NCBI GenBank assembly: GCA_019914995.1
Contig: CM034144.1
Coordinates: 444,001 to 508,000, forward strand
DNA: 64,000 nucleotides
From: Acanthochlamys bracteata
Lineage: Eukaryota > Streptophyta > Magnoliopsida > Pandanales > Velloziaceae
Direction of reading: 5' to 3'
The first letter of the stretch is position 1. Each line of letters begins with the position of its first letter. Both the position numbers and the translations under genes were made by a program. Below are positions 1 to 11,995 of the stretch, one piece after another. Below the pieces are notes generated by a model that worked only from the letters and a program-made list of their open reading frames with translations, did not search any database and had not been told where the DNA came from.

Positions 1-120
1 GATGAAATCAAAGGACCTTTTCGTGCCCAAGACAAGGAAATCGCTCGGAGTTTCTTCTTAAAACGGAGAATCTCCGGCGTCGAAGTTTTGTGTGACTGCA
101 TTAAACTGGTTTCCGTGTGA
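1..120 (+). other. Possible 3' end of a gene entering from the left edge
   Basis: The first 120 bases are less AT-rich than what follows. One plus-strand frame is open from base 1 to a TGA at 118-120, and a second runs from an ATG at base 2 to a TAA at 58-60. The minus strand is also open here. A sharp drop to poly-A/T-rich DNA follows at about 150. This could be the last exon of an upstream gene or the first exon of a minus-strand gene, but no family is recognisable. Confidence 0.2.
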
Positions 121-216
121 TTGATAGTTTTTGTGTGTGGTTCTTTCTTGCATTTGTCTTCAGTTTTTTTTATTTGTTAGTGCTGTTTGATGTAATTCAA
201 CATTTTGTTAGCGATA

Positions 217-437
217 TTATCAAGGAGAAATTTGAAAGTGCTTACATAAAAAAAAAATTATTTTAAAATTTTGTAAAAAATAAACTTGATTTTTTTAAAC
301 TAAACTAATAAAGATTATATATAGAAAATTTTACGACACATAATTCATCTATCTTTTATAAATTTTTTATAAAAAATTTAAAATATTATAAAATAATTAT
401 TGAAAAGTGAGAGCTTTCTGAAAGCAGTGTCAAACAC
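217..437 (-). mobile_element. MITE-like AT-rich element, reverse copy
   Basis: A block starting near TTTGAAAGTGCTTA and ending near TGTCAAACACTG is the reverse-oriented relative of the better preserved copy at 50366-50627. The interior is the same chain of A/T runs (TTTTTTTAAACTAA, TTTATAAATTTTTTAT). It lies upstream of the OSB gene. Ends are diverged and no target-site duplication is clear. Confidence 0.4.
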
Positions 438-990
438 TGTTATTTTTTCTTTTCAAAATACAGATACAATGTGTTGCTTTCCCGTCTGTTTCAGTAGGAC
501 GTGTTTTAAAGATCAGTAAGTAAGTTTTATAAAAGTAAAAAATAAAAAAATAAAGTTTCTTAAAAATAAAATAAAAATAAAATTTAGTCTTTATATTTTA
601 ATAATTTTTAAAAATATTAAAAATTTAAAAATATAATTATATTAAAAAATATACAAATAAAAAAATAAAAATAAAATTTTATATATAAAAATAAAATTTT
701 AAATTTTTTATATAATTAAAATATATGAACTATTAAAAATTTAAAATCTGACAGAGAAACGCGCACTTAAAAAGAACTTTACAGTGTGAAATTTCAACTT
801 ATTAGTTTACTATAGTTCACTAATTTTAAAATTGAGGCTCTGTATAGTAAATTTCAACAGTTTATAGTTTACAAATTATTCCCACATTAAACTTATTTTG
901 CTCATTTCATCTATTAGTGCACATTTCCAACTTCTTGCTCGAAGCAAAAAAACTCCAGTTTCTTTTTTAGGGTTTTAGGAATTCGATTCA

Positions 991-3900
991 ATGAACAATC
1001 TCTTCAAATCACTCGCCACCGGCGATCGTTCGTATCACCTTCTATGGCGACGTAGGTATTTCTACAATCTCTATTCTTCTGCTACGCCATCAGCCTCCGG
1101 CAGCCGTCGGAAGCGAACTGTTAGAGAGAAATCTCAGAAACCATCTACTGATGTTGCTGAAGAACAGCATCAGAAGCCTTCAGAAGTTGTCTTCCAGCCT
1201 AAAGTTGCAAACTTTGTTAATTTGATTGGCAAAATTGGTTTGCCTGTTCATCTCGAACCACCGCAATCACCCGGCGGCGAGTACTCTGCTACTTCTGTTC
1301 TTGTTAATGAGAAATCCAAGGATCTTCCCTCTTTCTGGTAATGGTTTGTCTTTTTTGTTTTTTTGTTTTCTTGATTTGCTAGTTTGTTTTCAGATTCAAC
1401 TAATTGTTTTTTTACGTGTGTCTTTTTAAAGGGTTCCAGTAGTTTTTAAAGGAGACTTGGCACAAATTGCTGCTTCATACTTAAGAGAGGACGATCTTGT
1501 CTTTGTAAGTGGGCAAGTAAGTGGTGACATGCCCGATTTTTTGGTGAAAGATATTCAGACTAACATTCAGGTTTTGGCTCTATCTCAAGCTTTTGTGATG
1601 TTAATTTTGAATGTAGAAATATGTACAGTTAATTGACTTATGCGAGTGGTCAAATGATGTGCTTTTTATAGGTTCTGGCTGATAGCGTATGTTTTGTTCA
1701 AAAAGAACAGTTGCATGAGGATGAGAAGGTGGTGTCTGCAAAAAACCCAATAGTTCCTAAGTCTTCAGGTTGATGCATAATCTCATGATCGTGTTTCTAG
1801 TTTCCATGTTATTAGTAGTAGTTTGCTATTATGTGTGAGAAGAATTAATTGGTCTGTACTGCTTAAATTGTTTTACAAGTATGAAAAGGGTTTCGCTTGA
1901 TGAAATGCAGATCTATGTTTCTTTGTTCCACTTCTAATTGTGTTGCTAGTCCTTTTTTATTTGCTCCAATTTGGCATGCTGTAATCACTGTTGACTTCAT
2001 AATAATCACAAACTTATCTAACCTGTATTATGTGTCCCTTTGAACCTTGTTAGAACAATTATTTCAAAGTATTATCTGTGAATCCACTTTCTTGAAGATA
2101 TGGTATGATTTTGATAGTGCACAACATGGAATAAGGGTTGTTGTGTTTGTGGTGACTACAAAGCTGGTTTGAATACCTAATGTTATCAGTGTGCTTGTCA
2201 TGTTTTGTTGACAAGCTACTGTGTCCATGTTCTTTCTAATTAATCTCCATCTTTCTTTTCTATAACCATTTACACTTTTCATGAAAGAATTTATATTTTG
2301 TCAATTACATATTCTTAATTACATATGCAATTATGAGAAAGTGTATCTACAATCCCAATACTGATCCTTTCAGATATTGTGAGAGAAGATAATTCTGCGA
2401 GGAAGTTATGGGATGATCTTCTCGCCAATCCTCGCAAATGGTGGGATAATAGACACGACAAGGTTGATAGATAATGGTTATTTGTTCGTTCGCTTTACAT
2501 ATACTTGCTCCTTGCTTAGCTGCTTTCATTTTCCACTCAATTTTACAGAGGACTCCGTCGTCTCCGGATTTCAAGCACAAGGATAGTGGCGAGTTATTAT
2601 GGATAGATGAGTTTACACCAAAGGATGTTTTGTTAAAGCTAGACTCACTATTCTCCCAAAGTGCTTCAAGTGTTGCTAACAAAAGAATTACTTCAAGTGT
2701 TTCAACAAAAAAAAGTACTGCAACTGAGAGCTTATGGAAGGAACTTGTTGCCAGTTCGGAAGAGTGGCGGGACTATCGAAAAAAGAAGCAACTTGGATCG
2801 GTAATTTTTGTTGTTTCTGTAATGATATGCTCTGATATTATCCTTGTGAGGCATTGATAAATGAAGCTTCCAAGGTCATCGACATATCTTAGGTTCTTAA
2901 GTAGTGCATATTATGTGCAGGTAAGTGAAAAGTACCCTGACTTTAAGCACATGGTTAGTCAGGAGTCATTATGGCTCAACACTGCACCGGATTGGGTACT
3001 CTCACAGCTTAATGACTTGAAGTTTGCTAAGGCCCAGGCTGTAACAAAGAATGGTAAACTTTTGTTATGTGAACTAAGTTGTTATTTGATGATTGATTTA
3101 GTGCAGAATTGCTTCTATGAGTTTGCCTTTGATACTGAAGTTTAGAGTAGGAAGAACCAATCTGTTTTCGCTTCCTAGCATTTTTGACTTGCAGAAACTT
3201 TTTTGTGGCCTTTACAACTGATGTGTATGTGTACCGTAGGTATTTGACAATCTTTTCCAGTACTGAGACTGTTCATTAATGATTTCAATTGATAGGTTAT
3301 GTAAGCGGTACTGCATGGAAATCAGCCTCCAGTTTCTCAAGTAAGAAAGATGACAATGGTAAGTGATGGAAAATTCCCTTCAGTATATATTTTTAAAGGA
3401 GCGAGAGTGAGAGTAGTGCTTTTGAGAAAGGGAGAAGGATTGCTGAATTTACAATATCGATTTAGAGAGTAAGGCCATTAGTTGGCCGGTCCACGTCATA
3501 TATGGCTTAGTGTCTATTTGGCCTTGCCTTTATGACTATTGGTGGCTGCTTATGATGCAAAACAAAAATTAAATGTCCAAGCTTCATTTTTTTTGCTTGA
3601 AATCAGCAAAAAATGATTCTTTGTTAGCCGCATAAAATGCTGAATAAGTTGATTTGGCTTATGATTTAATTTCGTAACTCCTTGCCATCATGAACTGAAT
3701 AATTTGACCAAAAGATAGTAAAAAAGGCTAGTAGCACTTTTAGGAACTTGATCGGAAACTTACAATTCACTCATGAAGTATGGCTACACCTCAGAGAACC
3801 AAATGAATGCTCAAAGTTTGATTATCAGTATAATTTTCAATATGCATTTAATTGAGGTTTTGGCTGCTCATTCCCTTACTGTCTCTGTAACTCATGCTAT

Positions 3901-4299
3901 TTGCCCCTTGGGCCAACTGGGTAAATCGGCCTTTAAATACAGTGGCAATCTTTACATTCCTTGTCTGAATAGATAGATTTGGCAGTACCTCCTACATACT
4001 CTTAACAGCTCCGTTTTGTAACTTGTGCAGAGAAATTGTGGAAGAGTCTTGTTGAAGATCCACAAAAGTGGTGGGACAACAGAGCCAATAAAGTAATGTG
4101 ATCTAAGCTATTTGTCTCTTCCCACATCTCCTGCCATTTCACCAATTTAATTGAACTATCTTCTTATGTGTATATGTAGCTCAAACCCAATATGCCGGAC
4201 TTCAAACACAAAGAAACTGGCGAGGTTTTGTGGCTTGGTTCGGCTACACCCTCATGGGTTCTACCCAAGCTTACTCAAGTGAAACAGCATGTGGATTGA
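991..4299 (+). CDS. OSB: Organellar single-stranded DNA-binding protein, OSB family, three PDF motifs
   Basis: Nine exons: 991-1337, 1432-1570, 1672-1768, 2374-2462, 2549-2800, 2921-3053, 3296-3358, 4031-4092 and 4180-4299. They join in frame to 433 residues with GT-AG introns. The N-terminus is basic and Ser/Arg-rich, as in a mitochondrial or plastid presequence. A degenerate SSB/OB-fold region follows (NFVNLIGKIGLPVHLEP; VPVVFKGDLAQIAASYL). The C-terminal half carries three copies of the plant-specific PDF motif, seen as PRKWWDNR with SPDFKHKDSGELLW, EEWRDYR with YPDFKHMVSQESLW, and PQKWWDNR with MPDFKHKETGEVLW. OSB proteins bind organellar ssDNA and restrain recombination of organelle genomes; that role is known for the family and inferred here. 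The start is the first ATG after an AGGGTTTTAG telo-box-like leader. Confidence 0.9.
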
Positions 4300-4692
4300 A
4301 TTCTTTGTGAACTTAGAAAATCCTCAGGATGACAGCAATATATTCAAGCACTGACATTGTGGGTTCATGTGATTGCCATGCGGAAGGTTTTTGGTCTTGA
4401 GAATCAAAGAAATGCTTAGCTCTGGCCGTTTGCATTCTTCTGTGAATGACAAGAATCATACTCTCCTGCTGCCCTCGTCTTTGTAAATGTATCCTGATCG
4501 TATGTGACCTTGGGTGCTGACCTCCTCGTATGTAAAGGATCAATAACATTATATTCTGCAAACTTTTGATACCTTAGAAGTTTGATTCTTTTCATGTTTT
4601 TCGTACCTCTTACAAAGTTTGTATGCTTTTTGTTGTATGCAAAATCTCTGCGGTTGCACAAAAGTTCCGAGCTTTGGATGTGATCTCTGAAT

Positions 4693-4709
4693 CACGTGCT
4701 AATCACGTG
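4693..4709. promoter_or_regulatory. Two G-boxes (CACGTG) upstream of the Rubisco-activase-like gene
   Basis: CACGTG occurs at 4693-4698 and again at 4704-4709, 11 bp apart and both preceded by AAT or GAAT. The pair lies about 130 bp upstream of the start codon at 4832. G-boxes bind bHLH (PIF-type) and bZIP (HY5-type) factors and are common in light-responsive promoters, which suits a plastid gene. Function is inferred from position. Confidence 0.55.
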
Positions 4710-4831
4710 AGTAAATATCATCGTTTTCTTGAAAATAACTGGCACTCCTTTTTTCTTAGCCAACTGTGCTGAAAATTTTCAATCTTATATTCAACAAAAA
4801 ATAAAAACAAACCTTGAAAGTCTAATTATCA

Positions 4832-7800
4832 ATGGCTCTCTGTAATCGATGCTCTGATCTTTCGCTTCTCTTCCGAACACCCTCGAACAAGATTCGTCGG
4901 AGATCGAAGTTTGTAACCATGCCAACCAAGGCAGAGAAGAAGAAGTTGTCGGAACAATCTTCATGGGAGTTTTCTGACACTGAAGGGAATGATTACTTGT
5001 TCCGACTCGGCCAAGAAGCTGATAATGTTAGCACCACTGTTGGTGCCAGGAAGGGTTTGGTTGATGACCTCTTTGTCGGAAACTTTCTGGGCCGAGATTG
5101 TAAGTTTTCTGTACGAAATTTCCATTGGTTTTGAAGTTTATTGTGTTGCAAAGATGAGAATTTTAGCTTTCTATTTATGGTTTTTGGTGATTTTTGGTTT
5201 GGGAACTTGAGATATTTGGGCTTGTTTTGGCAGCGGATATTGTGTTTGATTACCGGCAGAAAGCGACGAGGTCGTTTGAGTACCTTCATGGGGATTACTA
5301 TATCGCTCCTGTGTTCTTGGTGAGTTACAAATTTCAGTATTTTGCTTGAAGATATTATCAAGAACTCAATAATCTGTTTTTTTGTTCCCCCTAATCTCTA
5401 TGTTTCGATTGGTGCTTTTCTCAGGATAAAGTCGGTAAGACTTTCTGAAGCATTTTCTGAATTGCAATGAAGTAGCACATGAACCTCTATACCGTCTAAC
5501 CTGGTTATATGCAGCTATGCACATTGTGAAGAACTACATTGTACATCTTCTCAATGTCAAGGTTCCTTTAATTCTCGGTATGCATACATAGTGGAGTATC
5601 GTCTATTAATTTATTACTCTGGATATTCAGTCGATTTTTGTGACTCAATCTATTATGATGCCCAACTCTTTGCACACTGCACTAATATTTTGTGTGCAGT
5701 GGGTTGAGATGCAACCCTACTATATATCCACCTGCATAGCCACACATAACTGTACGTACCTGGTCTCTTAGGTATTTGGGGTGGAAAAGGTCAAGGTAAA
5801 ACATTCCAGACCGAGCTTATCTTTCGGTCAATGGGAGTTGTTCCGGTAATAATGTCTGCAGGGGAGTTGGAATCAGAAAATGCAGGTAACAAGTCTCTCG
5901 AGCTTCTTCTTTTGAGTTCAACAATAGGTTGAACCTCTTATACCCTATAGACATTGGCAAGTTTCTTCTCAATTCTTAATTTTAGCATTCGGTTTTCAAG
6001 CCTCAAAATTTTATGCATAATAGCAAAGCATGTTACTCTAAAGAAAATAAATCTTGAAAAAAATCATTTTTATTTTTATTCTCTTTCAGGAGAACCTGGC
6101 AAACTCATTCGTGAGCGGTATAGGACAGCCTCTCGAGTGATTCAAAACCAAGTTAAGAGCTTTAACTATGTCAATGATATACGCATGATCGAAATTATGG
6201 AAAAATTGATAGTTATGTTAGAATGTGAATTTGACACTTTCAGAACTTTTCTGTGGAATATACCAAAATATTTACACTGATACATTTGTTTTCATAAGCT
6301 TAAGAAGAGGGATTGCCTTATGCCAGATTGAATTGCTTGATGATGCAGGGGAAGATGAGTTGTTTGATGATTAATGATATTGATGCCGGCATAGGAAGAT
6401 TTGGTACACTTCTGTTACTTTTCTAGATTGTTAAGAAAGCACTTTCCTGTAGAAGATAAATACTCAACTGCATTGCTTCTTCGTCCTCGCAAGGCTTCAT
6501 TTACTATGTTCAATCTTCAAAGATCTACAGAATAAGCATACTGGTCTAACTGAGAATTGGCTAGCTTGTTTTATGAGGAGAGTGAATCTCTCCATGAAGT
6601 GTAGTTTTTTTCGGATTGCAAATGTCTTGCTCGCAAGAGGGTCTTTCAATAATCTTGATTGGTACAGGACAAGAAAATTGTTATTAACGCCTTTTGTTGG
6701 TTTAATCTTATTTAGGAAACACACAAATGACTGTCAACAATCAAATAGTTGTTGGAACTTTGATGAATCTCTCTGACAATCCAAATCGAGTTAGCGTTGG
6801 ACAACAGTGGAGAGAGTCAGATATCATGCATAGAGTTCCAATCATTGTAACTGGAAACGACTTCTCAACTCTGTATGCTCCATTAATCCGCGATGGAAGG
6901 ATGGATAAGTTTTACTGGTGCATATCTTATTTGAGATGATGTATACTGTTGAACTAGGACTAACTATAGTTCTTTTCTCTTGCAGCATTGTTGTTCTCAT
7001 TTTAAACCTTACAGAGATGTCTACTATTAGTTCTTACACTTCTTTTAGTAATCTGGTTTTTTCCTTGAGTGCATCATATTTAGCTGTTTATGTTCTTGGC
7101 ATCGCGCTCATAGTTATCCTTGTTAACATCAGTGGTCAGTTGAATATTTCTAACTTTTATGTCTAATTGATCTAATTGTTTTATATCAGGCAACCAGATC
7201 GTGAGGATATCATAAACATTGTACATCAGATGTACGCAAAAGATGGGATATCAAGGGATGAAGTCATAACAGTTGTAGATACATTTCCTAACCAAGGTAT
7301 GCCATCCTTGCAAAATTGGAAAGCTTATAGCACTGTCGCCTTCAAGTTTTCTCTTATAATCTGTGCATGGTAATATATGACAGTAACTTGACGTTTTAAA
7401 GTAACAATAACATTTGGTGTTAAGTAACTGTGTGTCATTTGTTAAGCATTGACAAGTTATCGACCCTTCTTGCAGCTTTAGACTTTTATGGTGCTTTAAG
7501 GTCCAGGACATACGATCAGGCTATTCTGAAGGTACTCTTACATAACTGTAAATTATGGAAGTATTTCATTATATGTGTTTGGACTCTAAATTGAATTCAA
7601 TGATATGGAAATGTACAGTGGGTCGATGATATTGGTGGGTATGAACACTTAAGCAAAAAGCTTCTTAAGGAAAGAAGAGATGGAAACCTTCCTACATTCA
7701 TCCCTCCAAAGGTACATACTTTCAAACCTGTTTAACATTTCATCAAACTCATATGTTTTTGTAAAGTTTGAGAAAATTATTTCGCTTGTTGAGCCTTCCT

Positions 7801-7937
7801 GTTGTGTTGTCCTTTTTAATGTTATGCAGCAAACATTAGAAGCATTACTTGAATCAGGACACTCCCTAGTGAAGGAGCAGAGGCTGATCATGGTATCCAA
7901 ACTCTCAAAGGAATACATGAAAAATATAGATGACTAG
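4832..7937 (+). CDS. Rubisco-activase-like AAA+ ATPase, predicted chloroplast
   Basis: Twelve exons (4832-5099, 5234-5319, 5425-5434, 5515-5577, 5772-5885, 6090-6151, 6349-6403, 6716-6917, 7190-7296, 7476-7531, 7619-7711, 7830-7937) close in frame to 407 residues. The first ~45 residues are basic and Ser-rich, like a transit peptide. The AAA+ core aligns with Rubisco activase throughout: Walker A GGKGQGKT (the family usually ends in Ser), [21 protein letters not shown], Walker [10 protein letters not shown], and [20 protein letters not shown] with a conserved Arg. The C-terminus is short and lacks the redox Cys pair of the long RCA isoform. Plants carry both true RCA and a diverged RCA-like paralogue; the divergence favours the paralogue, so Rubisco activation is not assured. 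Upstream paired G-boxes fit light control. Exon 3 is only 10 nt. Confidence 0.9.
5425..5434 (+). other. 10-nt microexon of the Rubisco-activase-like gene
   Basis: The ten bases GATAAAGTCG sit between an acceptor (TTCTCAG) and a donor (GTAAGA). They are needed to join exon 2 (ending ..APVFL) to exon 4 (AMHIVKN..) in frame, giving FLDKVAMHIVKN. Rubisco activases have FMDKLVVHITKN at this point. Skipping it would shift the frame. Confidence 0.85.
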
Positions 7938-10783
7938 AAAGGAAATTTTCGATCATTCATTCGTCCGTCCGAAAAAGACAGTATATGGCTGCTGCGCTGA
8001 AATTTCTTTGAGCTCTAAATGTACATGCATGTCAAACAAAGGAAAATTTTCATGTCGTACATATGATATATAACAAAAAGAGGGAACTTCGATGTATTCG
8101 TTTCTTGAAATTATTATCAGATTGAAAATGAATAACTATTCAAGAATTTTGTATGCGGTGTGTCTGAGTCTGACCAAGGTGATCCTGATATCTGTTAATA
8201 GTATAGTCTGTATACATATTGAGATTAATGTGTTAAGATGGAGTATTAAAAAACTTGTCTTTGTCCTTGTCTTTTATATCATATTTGTTGCAATTTGATT
8301 TCAGACGCATGGCAATATGAAAAAGAGTTGCTCCTAAATTAGATGTAATAACTCTAAACAATATCTTTCACCACAATGTTTTTCAATACCAAAAGATCCA
8401 GATGTTGAAGGTCAAGGTTGCACCGGCAGAAGCCCAAGCAACGGACACTAACATCATATGGAAGGTCAACTATGGCGGATAAATTACAGCGCTCAAGAAG
8501 CATCTGTCGATCCTGGTAAAGCTCATGCAAGGAGAAGGTCTCCAGCATTTACAGCTTGAGCATTCAAAATTTGAGAATTCAAACTCTGCGCTGAGTCACT
8601 CATAATTCCCTCGTTTTCTTCTCTTACAGAGAGCAGGGAATGAATGTACTTTCTGCAGATATTTGAAAGTGCTTATAAATTTCTAAAATAAAAAATTTTT
8701 TTAAATTTTTTTGAAGAACAAACTCTACTTTTTTAAACTAAAAAATAATAAAAATAAGTAATATATATATATATATATATATAATTTTAAAAAAAATTAT
8801 TAAGAAACGTAAAACAAGTTGGAATTAAATGGAGTTGAAAAGCACTCAGGGAGATGTTTGGCGTTGTTTAGTAGTTTTCAATTTTTTCAAAGGCATTTTT
8901 AATTAAATCATTTTGCTTTTTGTGGAAAGGTAAATCAAAATCAGTTTTTGATGTGGATGTGCAAATCAAGGTATCTACATGACATGACAGAATTATAATC
9001 TCCTAAAAGAGGCATATGGTGTACGCTGTAAAGATGCTGATTCAGTTAATTGTCAAAGCAGGAAATCTCAAACCTGGCAGGTAGGGATGCATGGGAAGAA
9101 GACCAGATGTACTAGCAAACACTGGAGTCTGCACTGATGAATGGTATTCCTGAGATAAATACTTTTTCTTTGAGTACCACTTTCAGGTTGCAAACAATTT
9201 CTGCTAAGATGAAAACATAAATGTACGTACAAAATTAAGGGAGCAGATACACCAGTCCAGGATTGTGAAGCATTGCCATGAAAACAGACAAGGATCTTTA
9301 TCTAGACAGCAAACCTTTGTTTCAAACACAAATAGCTTTCCTGTAGAACTCCAGCAAGAGATAGCTTACCTGACTACAAAAGAATAGAAGAAAATTTCCT
9401 TGTAAGATCATCAGGGTAATAATAAGTATATGCCACTTTAAACTGAAGCCTTCATTTCATACAAACACTAGAAATTCTCTCCAGAATGATTGACACTACT
9501 TATATAAACTTCACATATGAATGACAGAATAGCAGTCATGAATCTTCAATAAATTCCTTGTATGCATGTGCATTCATATGATGCAGCAAACATGCACAGT
9601 AACTTGGCCCTCTACTACTGAATGACAATGCATTGTTCCATAATTGACAAGTAGCAGCTAGAACAGCAAAGTCAATATAGGCAGTAAACCTTGATGCTTG
9701 TTCATAGAAAACAGTGAATGTACCTCCACAAACCCATCCTAGATTTTCCTCATATAACGAACATATGAGCTAATTATCACAATAGACAAGTAGACCACCA
9801 TAGAGCTCAGATATGTGGATACAGTAAATCTTAACAGAATGATGGTTCTGGATCAAGTGAATGTAATTGCATTAGTAGCTACCTTGACAGTACATAAGAA
9901 AGTGTACACTGAAGGCCCAACAAATTAGAAAATTGGAGCAGTTGAGCAGGTACCTTGACCTTGTGTTTCAGCTTGGACTAAGAAGACATCTTGAGCACGA
10001 TGAAATTGGGTTGCTCTGTATTACCCATAACAACCTGGAGAAAAATATAGACAGAAAGCAGGGGAGTAGTACTTGCAAGACGCTACTCTCTTAGAACTGT
10101 CAGTAAGCTTCACTCAGGATTTTCATCGGCACAGCCACCAATAGAACCCATGTCTAAGAACTATTTTACAAGAATTTGCAGTTATTTGTTGAAGAAAAGC
10201 CATAACAGTTCAAAGAAACAAAGTTCTTGCCATTAGAATTTGGATTTTCTCTGAAAATTCTACATTTGAAGCATAATACAAGGATGTCAGGTTCTAATAT
10301 GGAAGTACAAAAGAATTTGAATTATGATTTGTCAAAAACACATAAAGAAGCAGAATATTGAAGAAAACATGGGGAGTTAAGTTAAATCACTAGAAGGATC
10401 CTTGGCATTACTTACTAGACACAGTCTTACGTATACCAAGCTACACAATAGAATTCCTACAAAACTGTGATGGGATTTCTTACTACTCCAAAAGTACATA
10501 AAACTCCAAAGTGTAGTTGTGATAAACATCTTTGGCTGCTTCTGGACAGTCTGAACTCTACTACGGATATGATTCTCTGGAATTAAGGATTCTGCAGAAG
10601 AGATCATAAATTTTTTTTTCACTGGCTTCTCATATGCCAGATAGCTTGCCAGCCAGTCGATACACATGTGAAGCAGCTCTCATTTAGTAAATGATTCCAC
10701 ATCCAGCTTGGCCAGTGCTTCACAGATGTAAACATGTCAAACACAACATGAGACAAACTCGTGACAATATCTTATTCTTCAAA
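7938..10783. other. 2.8 kb without a convincing coding gene
   Basis: This lies between two convergent genes. It holds the 3' region of the activase-like gene, a MITE-like stretch (8655-8875) and an (AT)n tract at 8761-8783. From about 8950 to 10780 the base composition is more balanced than in the intergenic deserts here, but frames are broken. It may be the long 3' UTR (possibly intron-bearing) of the minus-strand SAGA gene, or a noncoding transcript. Minus-strand ORFs at 8354-8548 (64 aa) and 10377-10667 (96 aa) match no family I recognise. Confidence 0.4.
8655..8875 (-). mobile_element. MITE-like AT-rich element with internal (AT)n
   Basis: It begins TTTGAAAGTGCTTATAAA and ends near GATGTTTGGCG, the same terminal words seen in reverse at 50366-50627. 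The interior has CTCTACTTTTTTAAACTAAAA and a 23-bp AT dinucleotide tract at 8761-8783. It is one of several degenerate copies of the same short AT-rich family in this window. Confidence 0.4.
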
Positions 10784-11995
10784 TCAATTGAGGCATATCT
10801 TCTCTAGTAGCAATGGCCAATCTTCCCCCAGTTGTTGAGGGTTCAATTCCATTGCCACCTTAAAATCCTCCAGGGACACAGGGCAGTATCTTGGATCGTG
10901 CACATTTTCCATATGATGGCTAGTATTTTGTACATACATGTGATTCCCTGCCCAGATTCCATTAATGGGCTTCCCTTGAGACAGCTGCTTGTGCAGCTGC
11001 GGCTTTATTGTTTGAGGCCCTAACCTTGCACCAACTAGCTCCAAACTTGATTTGATCAAACGCTTCAAATAAACATCCAACCCATGATTCAATAAATTTG
11101 CACAGTCCATTGTCACCCCCTGCACACCTTGTAGTTCTGCTATCTTCTCCAGCCTTTGTTTCAAAACCTCAGTGTGACATAAATCACCACTGCCATAACT
11201 GCTTATAGAGCTACTTCTAAATCTAACTCTATTAGCCAAAGGAAGCAATTTTGCATGCATTTTAGAAGGATATGATGAGATCCCCAATGGTGCAGATAAT
11301 GGGCCTCTAGCAGAGTTGAAATCATCCCTTGTTTGTATATCTTCAGTTTCCTCCAACAGCACAAGACCTGGCGGATCCTTGCTATGTACAAACCCTTGGC
11401 CATAAGGAGACGGCCTATCTGTCTGATGCCTCTTCAACGGTTGCTCTGCAAACCCGCCCTCATGCTCCTGCAATGGCCTTTTCAAATCATATGAGGACAA
11501 AACCCCATTTTCTGCATAAAAGAAATCATCATATGGTGCTGAAGAGTGAGTGCCCCCAATTTCTAATCTTCCATTTGGACGAAGTTGGTTCACGTGTTCC
11601 TTGCTTCTCTTATGCTGAACATCAGACCGGCACTTTTGCAAGATATCCCCATTGGACCAAACTGACTGACGTGGTGGCCCATCATCACACTCAGCAGCAA
11701 TAGACCTGGCAGAGCCCTTGACCTGTCTTTGCAGGCAAGGCGGTGGAACTTTTGCATTGAAAGCATTCTTGAGGATAGAACGAATAAGCTGGTTGTGCAG
11801 AGGGACATTGTCTTGTCCAAGTACCGAGAGGCAGAGCTTGTTGAACTCATTCTTGCTGAGCTTATTGGATAGCAACTTATTCAAGAAGCTGAAGTATAGC
11901 TGTGCTCTCTTCGGCCCAAGCCGCTTAACAATGTTTGACTTCTGCTCCCCGAGATTGATCCGGAAGTCGTCCGGTGGCAATGACTGCGACGGCAT
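10784..11995 (-). CDS. SAGA complex subunit, ADA1/TADA1 (SAGA-Tad1) family
   Basis: An intronless ORF of 403 residues starting at an ATG at 11993-11995. The N-terminal segment (about residues 10-75, containing NIVKRLGPKRAQLYFSFLNK, LSKNEFNKLC and LIRSILKNA) is typical of plant Transcriptional regulator of RNA polII, SAGA subunit proteins. A polar, low-complexity middle (about 90-250) leads to a C-terminal helical region (TEVLKQRLEKIAELQGV, MDCANLLNHGLDVYLKRLI), the histone-fold-like ADA1 core. In the family this subunit helps build the SAGA histone-acetyltransferase coactivator in the nucleus. The protein ends SLEDFKVAMELNPQQLGEDW.., a conserved tail. Its upstream region (11996-12333) is shared with a small plus-strand ORF, so a bidirectional promoter is likely. 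Confidence 0.85.
   Translation of the reverse strand: MPSQSLPPDDFRINLGEQKSNIVKRLGPKRAQLYFSFLNKLLSNKLSKNEFNKLCLSVLGQDNVPLHNQLIRSILKNAFNAKVPPPCLQRQVKGSARSIAAECDDGPPRQSVWSNGDILQKCRSDVQHKRSKEHVNQLRPNGRLEIGGTHSSAPYDDFFYAENGVLSSYDLKRPLQEHEGGFAEQPLKRHQTDRPSPYGQGFVHSKDPPGLVLLEETEDIQTRDDFNSARGPLSAPLGISSYPSKMHAKLLPLANRVRFRSSSISSYGSGDLCHTEVLKQRLEKIAELQGVQGVTMDCANLLNHGLDVYLKRLIKSSLELVGARLGPQTIKPQLHKQLSQGKPINGIWAGNHMYVQNTSHHMENVHDPRYCPVSLEDFKVAMELNPQQLGEDWPLLLEKICLN

Noticed and set aside
8354..8548. 64-codon minus-strand ORF starting with ATG
   Set aside because: It looks somewhat protein-like, but no family is recognisable and nothing supports its expression; left inside the gap entry.
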